Positions 1-8,592 of a DNA stretch of 52,255 nucleotides are shown one piece after another. The stretch's first letter is position 1. Each line of letters opens with the position of its first letter. The notes under the pieces were generated by a model, which worked only from the letters and a program-made list of their open reading frames with translations, did not search any database and had not been told where the DNA came from. Origin of the DNA: an uncultured Lachnospiraceae bacterium. Lineage in GTDB: Bacteria > Bacillota > Clostridia > Lachnospirales > Lachnospiraceae. Location: the NCBI GenBank assembly GCA_947630695.1, contig CANRIM010000015.1:1-52255 (forward strand), written 5' to 3'. The position numbers were made by a program, and so were the translations under genes.

Positions 1-476
1 TTCAGCGCGTTTCTGTCTTTCGCGTTTTTCGTTTCAATCAGATAGACCAGCCTGCGCCGTTCCATCGGGATGTGCAGCCGTTTTGCCTTATTATAGATAT
101 CCACCTGCAGGAGATTGTCCATCAGCAGGCTCTGAATAAACGAAGATTTGTTTTCCTTATCCCGGAAAATCGAAATGATATGCTCCAGCTGCGCGGCAAC
201 CACCTTGCCCAGCAGGTGAATGTCGTCACCGAAACCCTGAATCAGCAGAATATAGCTGGGTGCGTCCTCCTCGTATACTTTAAAGAAGTGCATTCCCGCC
301 ACTTCCTGATTTTCCGCTGTGGATCCGAAAAAGAGTTTCAGCGCCTCCTCCGACGGTTCCTTCTGTATCAAAACGCCTGCAATCCGCATTCCGTCGCTGT
401 CATAGACTGCAATGCCCTTTTTGGTAATCGCATGAAAATCCTCTGCGGTTTTCTGTATTGCCTGTGTTACTTTCAT
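1..476 (-). CDS. CdaR/PucR-family transcriptional regulator, N-terminal part (runs off the left edge)
   Basis: The gene starts at an ATG at 476 behind a clear AGGAAA ribosome-binding site and continues past base 1, so only about 158 N-terminal residues are visible. They read MKVTQAIQKTAEDFHAITKK, followed by IAVYDSDGMRIAG and a segment ending in LLGKVVAAQLEHIISIF. This resembles the sugar-diacid-recognition (CdaR) sensor domain that precedes a PucR-type helix-turn-helix. The last visible residues (RRRLVYLIETKNAKD) fit the start of the central GGDEF-like domain of that family. The DNA-binding C-terminus is outside the window. The ligand cannot be told from sequence. A GC-rich hairpin element (504-516) lies just upstream. 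Confidence 0.75.
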   Translation of the reverse strand, partial: MKVTQAIQKTAEDFHAITKKGIAVYDSDGMRIAGVLIQKEPSEEALKLFFGSTAENQEVAGMHFFKVYEEDAPSYILLIQGFGDDIHLLGKVVAAQLEHIISIFRDKENKSSFIQSLLMDNLLQVDIYNKAKRLHIPMERRRLVYLIETKNAKDRNAL

Positions 477-503
477 ATCTTTTCCTCATCATGTTTAATT
501 TAG

Positions 504-516
504 CGGCACGCGCGCC
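504..516 (-). repeat. GC-rich 13-mer leader element, copy 1
   Basis: The plus-strand 13-mer CGGCACGCGCGCC occurs here and again at 51689-51701. On the minus strand it is GGCGCGCGTGCCG. It forms the 3' arm of a hairpin with a TTTT loop (stem roughly 504-537, two mismatches and one G-U pair), and lies about 28 bases upstream of the regulator's ATG. No T-run follows, so it is not a standard intrinsic terminator for the DUF4364 gene. Operator, leader hairpin and dispersed repeat are all possible. Confidence 0.45.
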
Positions 517-552
517 CAAAAGGGCACCCCTGCCAAGTCGCCTGTTCCTGCC

Positions 553-1071
553 TCATTGGTCCGCCAGCGTATTTACCAGGTAAGCGTAAATGCCGCTGCA
601 TTTTTCCTTCCATTGATTACAGATCGTGTTGGCCTGCGCTTCGGAAGGCACCCGCAGCTGCAGCTTCATCAGATCCTCTCCCTGCTCCCTGACAGTGCAC
701 TCTACCATGTATTCCGATTCCACGGTCCGGTGATAATCTGCTAAAACGGATACTTCCTCCCGGAGTTCATATTCATTTTCTTTCAGATATGCTTTGATAT
801 CCTCCCGGATTTCATGGGAAACCTTTCCCTGAAAATAATGACAGACCTCTCTTCCTCTTGGCTCGATCGTATAATGCGTATTGTTCCGTATGATTTCCGC
901 TTTGACCAGTCCCGTGCTTTTCAGCTCTGACATCGTCTGCTGGAACTTAAAATAGTCCATATATCCCTTTGTCAGAATGTACTCCGACAGCTGGTCATTT
1001 GTCATTGGAAAGGAAACCCGGTCCAGCATGTACAGAATAATCAGCTTGTACAGTGTCAGCGGTTTTGCCAT
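553..1071 (-). CDS. DUF4364 family protein
   Basis: A 173-residue protein beginning MAKPLTLYKLIILYMLDRVS. The N-terminal 70 residues look like a winged helix (LTLYKLIILYML ... MTNDQLSEYIL ... FQQTMSELKSTGLV), followed by an alpha/beta region. This matches DUF4364, a family of uncharacterised proteins in Clostridia. The open frame extends to 1179, but that extension has no ribosome-binding site and would run through the promoter at 1100-1128. I chose the ATG at 1071 because a G-rich run lies 5-9 bases upstream; the ATG at 1077 is nearly as good. It is divergent from the DUF885 gene. The winged-helix look suggests a regulator, but that is inference. Confidence 0.8.
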   Translation of the reverse strand: MAKPLTLYKLIILYMLDRVSFPMTNDQLSEYILTKGYMDYFKFQQTMSELKSTGLVKAEIIRNNTHYTIEPRGREVCHYFQGKVSHEIREDIKAYLKENEYELREEVSVLADYHRTVESEYMVECTVREQGEDLMKLQLRVPSEAQANTICNQWKEKCSGIYAYLVNTLADQ

Positions 1072-1099
1072 ACACATCCCCCCATTCAAACCGTTTTTT

Positions 1100-1128
1100 A
1101 GTATACCATAACGAATTTTTATATACAA
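1100..1128 (-). promoter_or_regulatory. Sigma-A type promoter for the DUF4364 gene
   Basis: On the minus strand there is a -35 TTGTAT (1123-1128), a 17-base spacer and a -10 TATACT (1100-1105). The DUF4364 ATG follows about 29 bases further on. Confidence 0.65.
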
Positions 1129-1212
1129 GTCACGAGAAAACTTAATCGCGAAAAGTTCTAGTGCCGTTTCCGCGGGCATAGCTTTGTATGATCTTAAAAA
1201 CGAGGTAACGCC

Positions 1213-2994
1213 ATGCGCTTTGTCCTGAAGAAACTTTTGCCGCTGTGCCTTGTATTTCTCCTGTGCATTTCCTGCGCCGGCTGCGGCAGCCCTGCCGCAA
1301 AGGACGCCGATCAGGCCTTTTCAGCCCTTTGTCAGGAGCTGGCGGCATCCATTCTGTCCGAAAATACGCTGGATCTGCATTTTTGTCTATCCGACCCGGC
1401 AAAGCTGGGCATACAGCAGCCTGCCGCCAGTCTCGGGCACATCTCTTCCGATGCATTTTCCGCCGAACAAAACCGCGACCGGCAGACGCTTGTCCGGCTT
1501 TCCGGTATCGACCGCGCTTTGTTGTCCGAAGAAAATGCTTATCTCTATGACATCTTATGTGCCGCTTTGCAAAATCATACCGACATGCTTGATTTTCCTT
1601 ATCTGTATGAGCCCTTATCTTCCCACAGCGGCCTGCATGTACAGCTTCCGCTGATGCTTTCGGAATACCGCTTTGCCGATGCGCAGGATGTACGGGATTA
1701 TCTGGATCTGCTGAAACTGCTCCCGGATTATTTTGCGGAAATCGCCGCATATGAAACCCAAAAAGCCGCCGCAGGCTGTTTCATGTCCCAATCTGCCTGC
1801 ACAAGCCTTTTGGAATTTTGCCACGCCTTTCCTACAGAACCCGCCGAAGCCCACTTTCTGTCCGCTGCCTTTGATGAGAAGCTGGCTGCCCTTTCTATGG
1901 ACGATACCGAAAAGGAAGCCCTCCGGCAGCAGCATCTGGATCTTTTGACAACCGCGGTTTTTCCTGCCTATACAGTCCTTGCGGACGCGGTCGCCGCCTT
2001 GTCCGAAAATACAACATTTCACAATACCGGCCTGTGTTCACTGCCCGGCGGCCGGGACTACTTTGCGCTGCTGGTGAAGGAACAGACCGGCGACGGCCGT
2101 CCCATGGACGAAATCGGCGCCGCTCTGGAACAAAATCTCTCTGCGCTGGCCGATGCATTGACCACGGCACTGACGGAAAATCCCCAGCTTTGGGAACTGC
2201 TTCTGACCGGTGATCTGCGCCAGACCCTGCAGGGAGACGATGCGCTTTCCGCCGCAAAAAATGATCTGGCCTGTTTAAGCAAACTGACAGAAGATTCCTT
2301 CGGCACAGCCCGCTGTGATTACACGGTACAGTTCATTGCACCGGCACTGGCCTCCCGCTTCAGCAGCGCCTTTTTCCTGATTCCTCCGGCGGACGATCAG
2401 AAAAACCCCGGCATCTACATCAATCCGCAGACCGCCTTTTCCCCCTTCGACCTCTTTACTACCCTTGCGCATGAAGGCTTTCCGGGCCATTTGCTGCAAA
2501 ACCATGTACAGAAAGGCAATCTGATTTCCAGACTGTTTTCCTGCACAGGCTACGCCGAAGGCTGGGCCAGCTACTGCGAACTGTACACCTATCCGCTGGC
2601 CGTGGAAACCCTGGGTCTGGCAGGGGATTTTCCCGTCAGCGAAGTGGCCGGCGTCCTGCAGACCTACCGCAAGCTGACCCTCTGCCTCTATGCGCTGCTG
2701 GATTACAATATCCATTACAACTACTGGACCGCGGATGATGCCGCCATACTGCTTTCCTCCTATGGCATTACCGACAGCGGTACCCTGCAGCAGATTTACG
2801 ATTACATCGTCAGCGAACCTGCCAACTATATGACCTATTACCTTGGCTATACCAATGTGGAACGGCTTAAACGCAGCTATATGGCAGCCGGACACAGCGA
2901 AGACGAATTTCACAAAGCGTTTCTGGACTGTATCGAAGCGCCCTTTGCGATCGTGGAGGCAAAGCTGCTGCAGACCAAAGAAACAACGCCCTAA
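1213..2994 (+). CDS. DUF885 family lipoprotein (putative metallopeptidase)
   Basis: 593 residues. The N-terminus is a lipoprotein signal: basic MRFVLKK, a hydrophobic core and a lipobox with Cys near residue 24 (SCAGC), so the protein should be anchored on the outer face of the membrane. The C-terminal half carries the DUF885 metal-binding motif HEGFPGH (H420, E421, H426) and a downstream GYAEGWASYCE whose Glu would complete the site. DUF885 proteins are related to M32-like metallocarboxypeptidases, so a secreted peptidase is likely; the substrate is unknown. The ATG at 1213 has GAGGT seven bases upstream. A perfect 12-bp hairpin terminator follows the stop. Confidence 0.85.
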   Translation: MRFVLKKLLPLCLVFLLCISCAGCGSPAAKDADQAFSALCQELAASILSENTLDLHFCLSDPAKLGIQQPAASLGHISSDAFSAEQNRDRQTLVRLSGIDRALLSEENAYLYDILCAALQNHTDMLDFPYLYEPLSSHSGLHVQLPLMLSEYRFADAQDVRDYLDLLKLLPDYFAEIAAYETQKAAAGCFMSQSACTSLLEFCHAFPTEPAEAHFLSAAFDEKLAALSMDDTEKEALRQQHLDLLTTAVFPAYTVLADAVAALSENTTFHNTGLCSLPGGRDYFALLVKEQTGDGRPMDEIGAALEQNLSALADALTTALTENPQLWELLLTGDLRQTLQGDDALSAAKNDLACLSKLTEDSFGTARCDYTVQFIAPALASRFSSAFFLIPPADDQKNPGIYINPQTAFSPFDLFTTLAHEGFPGHLLQNHVQKGNLISRLFSCTGYAEGWASYCELYTYPLAVETLGLAGDFPVSEVAGVLQTYRKLTLCLYALLDYNIHYNYWTADDAAILLSSYGITDSGTLQQIYDYIVSEPANYMTYYLGYTNVERLKRSYMAAGHSEDEFHKAFLDCIEAPFAIVEAKLLQTKETTP

Positions 2995-3004
2995 CCACAA
3001 GAAA

Positions 3005-3034
3005 CCGCCGTATGGGATTGTGCCCATACGGCGG
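3005..3034 (+). terminator. Hairpin terminator after the DUF885 gene
   Basis: A perfect 12-bp inverted repeat (CCGCCGTATGGG and its complement) with a 6-base loop, followed by TATTTC. The stem is strong but the T-run is short. Confidence 0.7.
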
Positions 3035-3068
3035 TATTTCATTACAAAAAGCCGAAAAATGTCCAAAA

Positions 3069-3094
3069 GGCAATGATCCTCACGGACCATTGCC
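3069..3094 (-). terminator. Intrinsic terminator of the glgC-glgD operon
   Basis: An 11-bp stem with one mismatch and a 4-base loop. Read on the minus strand it is followed by TTTTGGACATTTTT. It lies 25 bases beyond the glgD stop, so it should end glgC-glgD transcription. Confidence 0.75.
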
Positions 3095-3118
3095 TTCCGG
3101 ATTTCTTCCCATATTGTT

Positions 3119-4246
3119 TTACGCGTCAAAACGTACCGTACTCTTGGTTCCCGACCGAAATACCCGGATTCCCTCCTCATCGGAACGGTAAATCCTGCCG
3201 GATTTGATGGTGCTGCCGCTTTCAATGATACAGTGCTCCACAATCGCGTCGTCCGCAATGTATACGTCATTTAAGATAATCGCATCTTTGATTACACAGT
3301 TGCTGCCGACGAATACATTTTTAAAGAGAATGGAGTTTTCCACCGTACCGTTAATAATACTGCCGCTGGAAATCAGCGAATTTTTCACATTCGCATGGGG
3401 ATTGTATTTTGCGGGGGGCAGATCCTCCACCTTGGAGTAAATGCCCGGATATTCCCGGAAAAACTTTCTGACTTCCGGTTTCAGGAAATCCATATTGGCC
3501 CGGTAATACGCATCCACCGAAGAAATGCTTCTCCAATAAGTTTCCAGCTGGTAAGCATAAATATTTTTTCTGTCCTTATAGCGAATCAGGATATCCTGTA
3601 CAAAATCGTTTCTGCCCTCTCTGGAATTGATTTCCAGCAATTCGATCAGCGTCCTTCTCCGAAGCACATAAATGCCTGCGGATACGAGGTCGCTGACATG
3701 GCTTAAAGGCTTCTCCGCAAATTCAGTGATCCTGCCGTCGCCGTCCGCCTTTACCTGGCCGAATCTGCCGGGATCCTCTCCCTCCGGCAGGCTGTGGCAA
3801 ACCACCGTAATATCCGCTTTTTTCGCGATATGGTACTCCAGCAGTTCCTCATAGTCCAGTTTATAAATGCCGTCGCCGGAAGCAATCACCACATAAGGTT
3901 CATGGGACTCCTTCAAAAAGTCAATATTCTGATAGATCGCATCCGCCGTGCCCTGATACCAGTGGCAGTTGTCATAGGTGATCGTAGGGGTAAAGACATA
4001 CAGCCCGCCCTGCTTGCGGCCAAAATCCCACCACTTGGAGGAACTTAAATGCTCATTTAAGGAAACGGAATTGTACTGGGTCAGTACCGCTACCTTTTTG
4101 ATATGCGAGTTGGACATATTGCTGAGCGCAAAATCAATGCTGCGGAAGCTGCCCGCCACGCGCATTGCGGCCACCGCTCTTTTTTCCGTCAGGTTCTGCA
4201 TCCTGCCGTTGCTGCCGCCTGCCAAAATAATGCCGATTGCTCTCAT
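3119..4246 (-). CDS. glgD: Glucose-1-phosphate adenylyltransferase subunit GlgD
   Basis: 375 residues. The nucleotidyltransferase start [20 protein letters not shown] is followed by [14 protein letters not shown] and [12 protein letters not shown], and then by a C-terminal left-handed beta-helix ([20 protein letters not shown], then [14 protein letters not shown]). GlgD is the second subunit of the ADP-glucose pyrophosphorylase of Bacillota, paired with GlgC in glycogen synthesis. Its nucleotide loop (GGSNGRM) departs from GlgC's GGQGSRL, as is usual for this weakly catalytic or regulatory subunit. Its ATG overlaps the glgC stop by 4 bases, which implies translational coupling. A terminator follows at 3069-3094. 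Confidence 0.95.
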   Translation of the reverse strand: MRAIGIILAGGSNGRMQNLTEKRAVAAMRVAGSFRSIDFALSNMSNSHIKKVAVLTQYNSVSLNEHLSSSKWWDFGRKQGGLYVFTPTITYDNCHWYQGTADAIYQNIDFLKESHEPYVVIASGDGIYKLDYEELLEYHIAKKADITVVCHSLPEGEDPGRFGQVKADGDGRITEFAEKPLSHVSDLVSAGIYVLRRRTLIELLEINSREGRNDFVQDILIRYKDRKNIYAYQLETYWRSISSVDAYYRANMDFLKPEVRKFFREYPGIYSKVEDLPPAKYNPHANVKNSLISSGSIINGTVENSILFKNVFVGSNCVIKDAIILNDVYIADDAIVEHCIIESGSTIKSGRIYRSDEEGIRVFRSGTKSTVRFDA

Positions 4247-5517
4247 TGGTCCTCCTCCTTCCTGATAATATAACCGCCGCTTTCCAGTACGCCGCCGGGA
4301 TAATCCTCCCGAGTGGTCTTTCCGGAAACCGCCGTATTTTTCCCGATGCTTACATCCGCGGGGATCACGGAATTTTCTCCGATGGTCGCCAGGCCAAAGG
4401 AATAAATCTTCGGATTCAGTTTCGATTCCGCAGGTTCCCCGACGCCGATCTTCGTTCCTGCGCCGATGACGGTATCCTCCGCAATAATGGCGTGATCGAT
4501 GTAACAGCCTTCATGAATGGTAACGCCTTCCATGATGATGGAATCCTTCACCACGCTGCCTTTTCCGATAGACACCTCCGAACCGATGACCGAATGATCC
4601 ACCTTTCCTTCAATGCAGGAGGCCTCGCCTATGATGCTGCGCTCGATATGTGCCTCCGCTGAAATGTACTGCGGATCGATGATTTCCGTCTTGGTATAGA
4701 TTTTCCAGAATGCCTCATACAGATTGAACTCCGGAATAATATCCACCAGCTCCATATTGGCTTCCCAGTAGGAACCCAGGGTTCCCACGTCTTTCCAGTA
4801 ACCGGAGAATTCATAGGCAAACAGCCGCTTGCCCTGCTCCTTGCAATAAGGGATGACATGCATACCGAAATCACAGTTGCTCTGGTTTTTCAATGTGGTC
4901 AGTGCTTCCTTCAGCACCTCCCAGGAGAAGATATAGATGCCCATAGACGCCAGATTGCTCTTCGGCTTCTCCGGCTTCTCCTGAAATTCCGTGATCCTGC
5001 CGTAAGCATCCGTCACCACGATGCCGAAGCGGCTGGCTTCCTCCATCGGAACCGAAAGGCAGGCAATGGTCACATCCGCCTTGTTTGCCTTGTGGTAGTC
5101 CAGCATCGCTTCATAATCCATCTTATAAATGTGATCACCCGAAAGAATCAGAACATACTGGGGATTAAAACTTTCCATATAGTTCATGTTCTGATAAATC
5201 GCGTTGGCTGTTCCGGTATACCAGTCGTTGTTTGCATTGGTCTCATAGGGCGGCAGAATGGTCACGCCGCCGGCATTTCTGTCCAGATCCCAGGGGATAC
5301 CGATGCCGATGTGGGTATTCAGCCGCAGCGGCTGATACTGGGTCAGTACGCCCACGGTATCGATCCCGGAATTAATGCAGTTGCTCAGTGGAAAATCAAT
5401 AATTCTGTATTTGCCGCCAAAGGCCACCGCCGGTTTGGCTACATGTTCTGTCAGGACTCCAAGCCTGCTGCCCTGTCCGCCTGCTAAAAGCATGGCGATC
5501 ATTTCCTTGCGTATCAC
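4243..5517 (-). CDS. glgC: Glucose-1-phosphate adenylyltransferase GlgC
   Basis: 424 residues. It makes ADP-glucose from ATP and glucose-1-phosphate, the committed step of glycogen synthesis. Visible motifs are the pyrophosphorylase loop [20 protein letters not shown], then [48 protein letters not shown] and a C-terminal hexapeptide beta-helix ([18 protein letters not shown]). I place the start at a GTG (5517) because AGAGGTGA lies five bases upstream and the family usually begins MI(K/R)KEMIAML. The next in-frame ATG is at 5502. It is first in the glgC-glgD pair; no synthase or branching enzyme lies nearby. Confidence 0.96.
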   Translation of the reverse strand: MIRKEMIAMLLAGGQGSRLGVLTEHVAKPAVAFGGKYRIIDFPLSNCINSGIDTVGVLTQYQPLRLNTHIGIGIPWDLDRNAGGVTILPPYETNANNDWYTGTANAIYQNMNYMESFNPQYVLILSGDHIYKMDYEAMLDYHKANKADVTIACLSVPMEEASRFGIVVTDAYGRITEFQEKPEKPKSNLASMGIYIFSWEVLKEALTTLKNQSNCDFGMHVIPYCKEQGKRLFAYEFSGYWKDVGTLGSYWEANMELVDIIPEFNLYEAFWKIYTKTEIIDPQYISAEAHIERSIIGEASCIEGKVDHSVIGSEVSIGKGSVVKDSIIMEGVTIHEGCYIDHAIIAEDTVIGAGTKIGVGEPAESKLNPKIYSFGLATIGENSVIPADVSIGKNTAVSGKTTREDYPGGVLESGGYIIRKEEDQ

Positions 5518-5819
5518 GCTCTCACCTCTTCCTTATTTACACAGCATGTCCGCTGTAACGATCGTTCGCTGCATTTATGTAAGTATAGCATATCTTTCCA
5601 GATAAATAAATAATATTTATAAAAAAAAGATATATTTTTAAAAAAATTTGTGTATTATTCCCATTTTTCGACAATACCGCGAAAAAGCGCGGGAAAAGCC
5701 GACAACCACCATAGTTTTCGCTTTTCTTTTTTGGGAAAAATGATATACTGAAATTATGAAAACAGAACAAGCGGCGATCCGAATCCTTTCGATTCGCCGC
5801 GGCAAAAGGAGCGGCAGTT
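5518..5819. promoter_or_regulatory. Divergent promoter region between glgC and murC
   Basis: This AT-rich gap holds outward-facing promoters. Toward glgC there is a -10 TATACT (plus-strand AGTATA, 5582-5587) with only a weak -35. Toward murC there is an extended -10 TGATATACT (5741-5749), again with a poor -35. Between that -10 and murC is a small inverted repeat, CGAATC/GATTCG (5780-5796), in the presumed leader, followed by the murC ribosome-binding site AGGAG. I see no gene here. Confidence 0.5.
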
Positions 5820-7199
5820 ATGTTTCAACTGGATATTCACCATCCGATCCATATACATTTTATCGGCATCGGCGGCATCAGTATGAGTGCCCTTGCGCAC
5901 ATCCTGCTTGACCGAAAATTTACCATTTCCGGATCCGATCTGCGGAAGTCCGAACTGACCGATCAGCTGGAGGCCCTGGGCGCCGACATCCGCATCGGGC
6001 ACCGGAAAGCCAATATCACTGACGATATCGACCTGATCGTGTATACCGCGGCCATCCACCGTGAAAACGAAGAACTTTCGGAAGCGGCAGCACGAAAGAT
6101 CCCGATGCTGACCCGGGCGGAAGCCTGGGGACAGCTGATGAAAAATTATCACAAGTCCGTGGCTGTTTCCGGTACCCACGGCAAGACCACCACCACTTCC
6201 ATGCTGACGGAGCTGTATGTCCGGGCAGGGCTGGATCCCACGGTAAGCATCGGCGGCCTGCTGCCCAGTATCGGCGGCAATCTCAGAATCGGCAATCACG
6301 AGCTTTTCCTGACTGAAGCCTGCGAATATACCAACAGCTTTTTAAACTTTTATCCCACCATTGAAATCATTTTAAATATTGAAGAAGACCATCTGGATTT
6401 CTTTAAGGATCTGGACGATATCCGCCATTCCTTCAAAAAATTCACCGAAAATCTTCCGGCAGACGGCCTTCTGATCTTAAACGGCAGCATTCCGCATCCG
6501 GAATTTCTGACCGATGCGCTGCCCTGCCGTTACGTCACTTTCGGCCTTGGGCCGGACGACACCTATACGGCAAAGAACGTCGCTTACGACGCCGGCGGCT
6601 GCGCTTCCTATGATCTGTATATTGCGCAGTCTTTTGCGGGCAGGATTTCCCTGCGGGTTCCGGGAGAACACAATCTGCTCAATTCCTTAGCGGCCGTTGC
6701 GGCAGCCTGCGCCCTTGATATTCCTTTCGACTGCATCCGGGATGCCCTTGCCGCATTTTACGGAACCCACCGCCGCTTTGAACGCAAAGGGGATCTGGGC
6801 GGTATTTCCATTTACGACGACTATGCCCACCATCCCACGGAGATTGCCTCCACCATTGCCACGGCACGGAAACTCCACCCCCATCGGCTGGTGGTTGTAT
6901 TCCAGCCCCACACCTACACAAGGACCAAAGCCTTTCTGAAGGACTTCGCAGCGGCCCTTGGCAAAGCGGACCTTGTGGTGCTGACGGATATCTATGCCGC
7001 CCGGGAAATCAATACCACCGGGATTTCCTCCAAAGATCTGCAGGCAGCCATCCGGGCACTGGGTACAAGCTGCGAATATTTTTCATCATTTTCCGATGTC
7101 GAAAAATTTTTATTGGAAAATTCTGTCCACGGCGACATGTTAATAACTATGGGGGCCGGAGACGTGGTAAATATTGGAGAACACCTTCTCGGAAAATAG
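5820..7199 (+). CDS. murC: UDP-N-acetylmuramate--L-alanine ligase MurC
   Basis: 459 residues, normal for the family. It adds L-Ala to UDP-MurNAc, the first amino-acid step of peptidoglycan precursor synthesis in the cytoplasm. The N-terminal Rossmann motif is FIGIGGISMSALA; the Mur ligase ATP loop GTHGKTTTT spans residues 118-126; the central motif EACEYTNSFL and the C-terminal YDDYAHHPTEI also fit MurC. AGGAG lies eight bases before the ATG. It sits apart from, and faces away from, the dcw cluster at 16-29 kb. Its stop codon is TAG, which shows that amber is a real stop in this genome. Confidence 0.96.
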   Translation: MFQLDIHHPIHIHFIGIGGISMSALAHILLDRKFTISGSDLRKSELTDQLEALGADIRIGHRKANITDDIDLIVYTAAIHRENEELSEAAARKIPMLTRAEAWGQLMKNYHKSVAVSGTHGKTTTTSMLTELYVRAGLDPTVSIGGLLPSIGGNLRIGNHELFLTEACEYTNSFLNFYPTIEIILNIEEDHLDFFKDLDDIRHSFKKFTENLPADGLLILNGSIPHPEFLTDALPCRYVTFGLGPDDTYTAKNVAYDAGGCASYDLYIAQSFAGRISLRVPGEHNLLNSLAAVAAACALDIPFDCIRDALAAFYGTHRRFERKGDLGGISIYDDYAHHPTEIASTIATARKLHPHRLVVVFQPHTYTRTKAFLKDFAAALGKADLVVLTDIYAAREINTTGISSKDLQAAIRALGTSCEYFSSFSDVEKFLLENSVHGDMLITMGAGDVVNIGEHLLGK

Positions 7200-7374
7200 T
7201 TATCCACATTTTCCACAGATTTCTTCACCGCTTTTTTTGTCATAAAATGTGGATATTTTGACCTCCGTGATTTCCGCTGCTTTCATTTTCCAAATTGCCG
7301 GTTTTTCCGACAATTTTATCACTTTTTGAAAATGCCGCCATAGCGGTTTTCCTGCGTTTTCCACATTTTCCACA
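7200..7374. promoter_or_regulatory. Cluster of five DnaA-box-like 9-mers upstream of dnaD
   Basis: The gap between murC and dnaD contains TTATCCACA (7200-7208, the classical DnaA box), directly followed by TTTTCCACA (7209-7217). An inverted TGTGGATAT lies at 7248-7256, and two more abutting TTTTCCACA copies at 7357-7365 and 7366-7374. The two pairs are each spaced exactly 9 bases start to start. The consensus box is established knowledge; that DnaA binds here is inference. No credible gene is seen in the stretch. Confidence 0.6.
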
Positions 7375-7410
7375 TTCTTTTCATCACCGGTTTTGACGGC
7401 GCCACGGTAT

Positions 7411-7438
7411 TTGCTTTTTGATTTTTTCATGCTATAAT
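7411..7438 (+). promoter_or_regulatory. Promoter of the dnaD-dnaI-prs group
   Basis: A -10 TATAAT (7433-7438) is preceded by TTGCTT (7411-7416) at 16 bases. The perfect -10 places transcription start near 7445, which supports the dnaD ATG at 7482 rather than the longer open frame from 7437. The DnaA-like boxes end 37 bases upstream of the -35. Confidence 0.65.
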
Positions 7439-7481
7439 GGGTCTCTCGAAGGAAATCTGTTACCGGTATGGGGAGCGTATT

Positions 7482-8540
7482 ATGGGGAATTTAAAAATCA
7501 TTATGAACCACCAGATGAATACGACGGTGGTGTCCAATCAGTTCATTGATCAGTATATGCTGCAGGCAAACGGAGAGTATGTGAAGATCTATCTGTTTGT
7601 CCTTCGCTGTGTCAATCACACAGATTCTTCCCTGTCGATCAAAGAACTGGCCATGCGCTTTGACCATACGGTGTCCTATATTCTGACAGCACTGGAGTAC
7701 TGGGAGAAAGCCGGACTGATTCGTCTGCGCTATGACGGCAAAGAACTGCAGTCTATTGAATTTCTCGACCACTTTGATACGCCGGATGCACAGGCAGCAA
7801 CCGCAGAGTCCGCAGCCACCGTTGCGGATACCTCTGACACCGCTGCGCAGATTTCGAACGTTCCTTATGAACGCAGAAGCTACTCTGCCGATGAAAAAGA
7901 CCGTTTCCTGCATGACAAGGATTTTGAAAAAGCTTCCTTTGTTACACAGACCTACTTCAAACGGCTGCTGGGACCCTCCCAGCTGGAATCTCTGATTTTC
8001 ATTTATGATCAGCTGGGCTTTGACAGTGAAATGATCGATTATCTGATCGAATACTGCACGGCCCGCGGCAAACGAAGTATGCGCTACGCGGAAGCCGTTG
8101 CCATTGAATGGAAGAAAAAAGGCATTTCCACCGTTGCGGAAGCGAAGTCCATGACTTCCTTAAACAGCTGCGTCTATTATGGTGTGATCAAAACCTTCGG
8201 TATCTCCAACCGTTCGCTGGTAGAAGAAGAACGTGCCTTTGTGGACAAGTGGATTTCCTCCTACCGTCTTTCGGAGGAGCTGATTCTGGAAGCCTGCAAA
8301 CGAACCATCCGCGCCACCGGCAAGCCGGAGTTTGCCTATGCGGATTCCATTCTGAAAAACTGGTACTCCGGCGGCGTGCAGTCCATGAAGGATGTGGCGC
8401 TGCTGGATGAAAAGCACCAGCAGCGTATGTCTGAAACCGGAAAAACCGCAAAACGCAGAACCTCGCTTCGGTCTTCCCGGAATTACGATATGGAAGAACT
8501 GGAGAGACAACTGATTTCATCCGGCAGCAGTACGTCATGA
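7482..8540 (+). CDS. DnaD-domain replication initiation/restart protein
   Basis: 352 residues. An N-terminal winged-helix region (residues about 1-90; YVKIYLFVLRCVNH, LAMRFDHTVSYILTALEYWE) is followed by a linker rich in Ala/Thr/Ser and two tandem DnaD/DnaB2-type helical domains. The first is around FVTQTYFKRLLGPSQLESL to AIEWKKKGIST, the second around FVDKWISSYRLSEELILEAC to ILKNWYSGGV. DnaD-type proteins help load the replicative helicase at oriC and at stalled forks in Bacillota. The adjacent gene is a helicase loader, which supports that role. GGGGAG lies six bases before the chosen ATG. Confidence 0.85.
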   Translation: MGNLKIIMNHQMNTTVVSNQFIDQYMLQANGEYVKIYLFVLRCVNHTDSSLSIKELAMRFDHTVSYILTALEYWEKAGLIRLRYDGKELQSIEFLDHFDTPDAQAATAESAATVADTSDTAAQISNVPYERRSYSADEKDRFLHDKDFEKASFVTQTYFKRLLGPSQLESLIFIYDQLGFDSEMIDYLIEYCTARGKRSMRYAEAVAIEWKKKGISTVAEAKSMTSLNSCVYYGVIKTFGISNRSLVEEERAFVDKWISSYRLSEELILEACKRTIRATGKPEFAYADSILKNWYSGGVQSMKDVALLDEKHQQRMSETGKTAKRRTSLRSSRNYDMEELERQLISSGSSTS

Positions 8541-8592
8541 TGCAGGATGTGCATCAAAGCACCGGCAGCTGATCTGCAGAGAGGAAATTTTC

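Noticed and set aside
5780-5796. Riboswitch or attenuator upstream of murC
   Set aside because: Only a 6-bp stem is present, with no T-run and no known aptamer pattern.
7200-7430. Minus-strand 76-codon frame containing ENVENVEN
   Set aside because: The repeat comes from the DnaA-box-like 9-mers; there is no good ribosome-binding site and the DNA is better explained as regulatory.
7200-7481. Chromosomal replication origin
   Set aside because: DnaA-like boxes are present, but there is no dnaA or dnaN next to them and no clear AT-rich unwinding element with DnaA-trio pattern; a regulatory or titration site is more likely.
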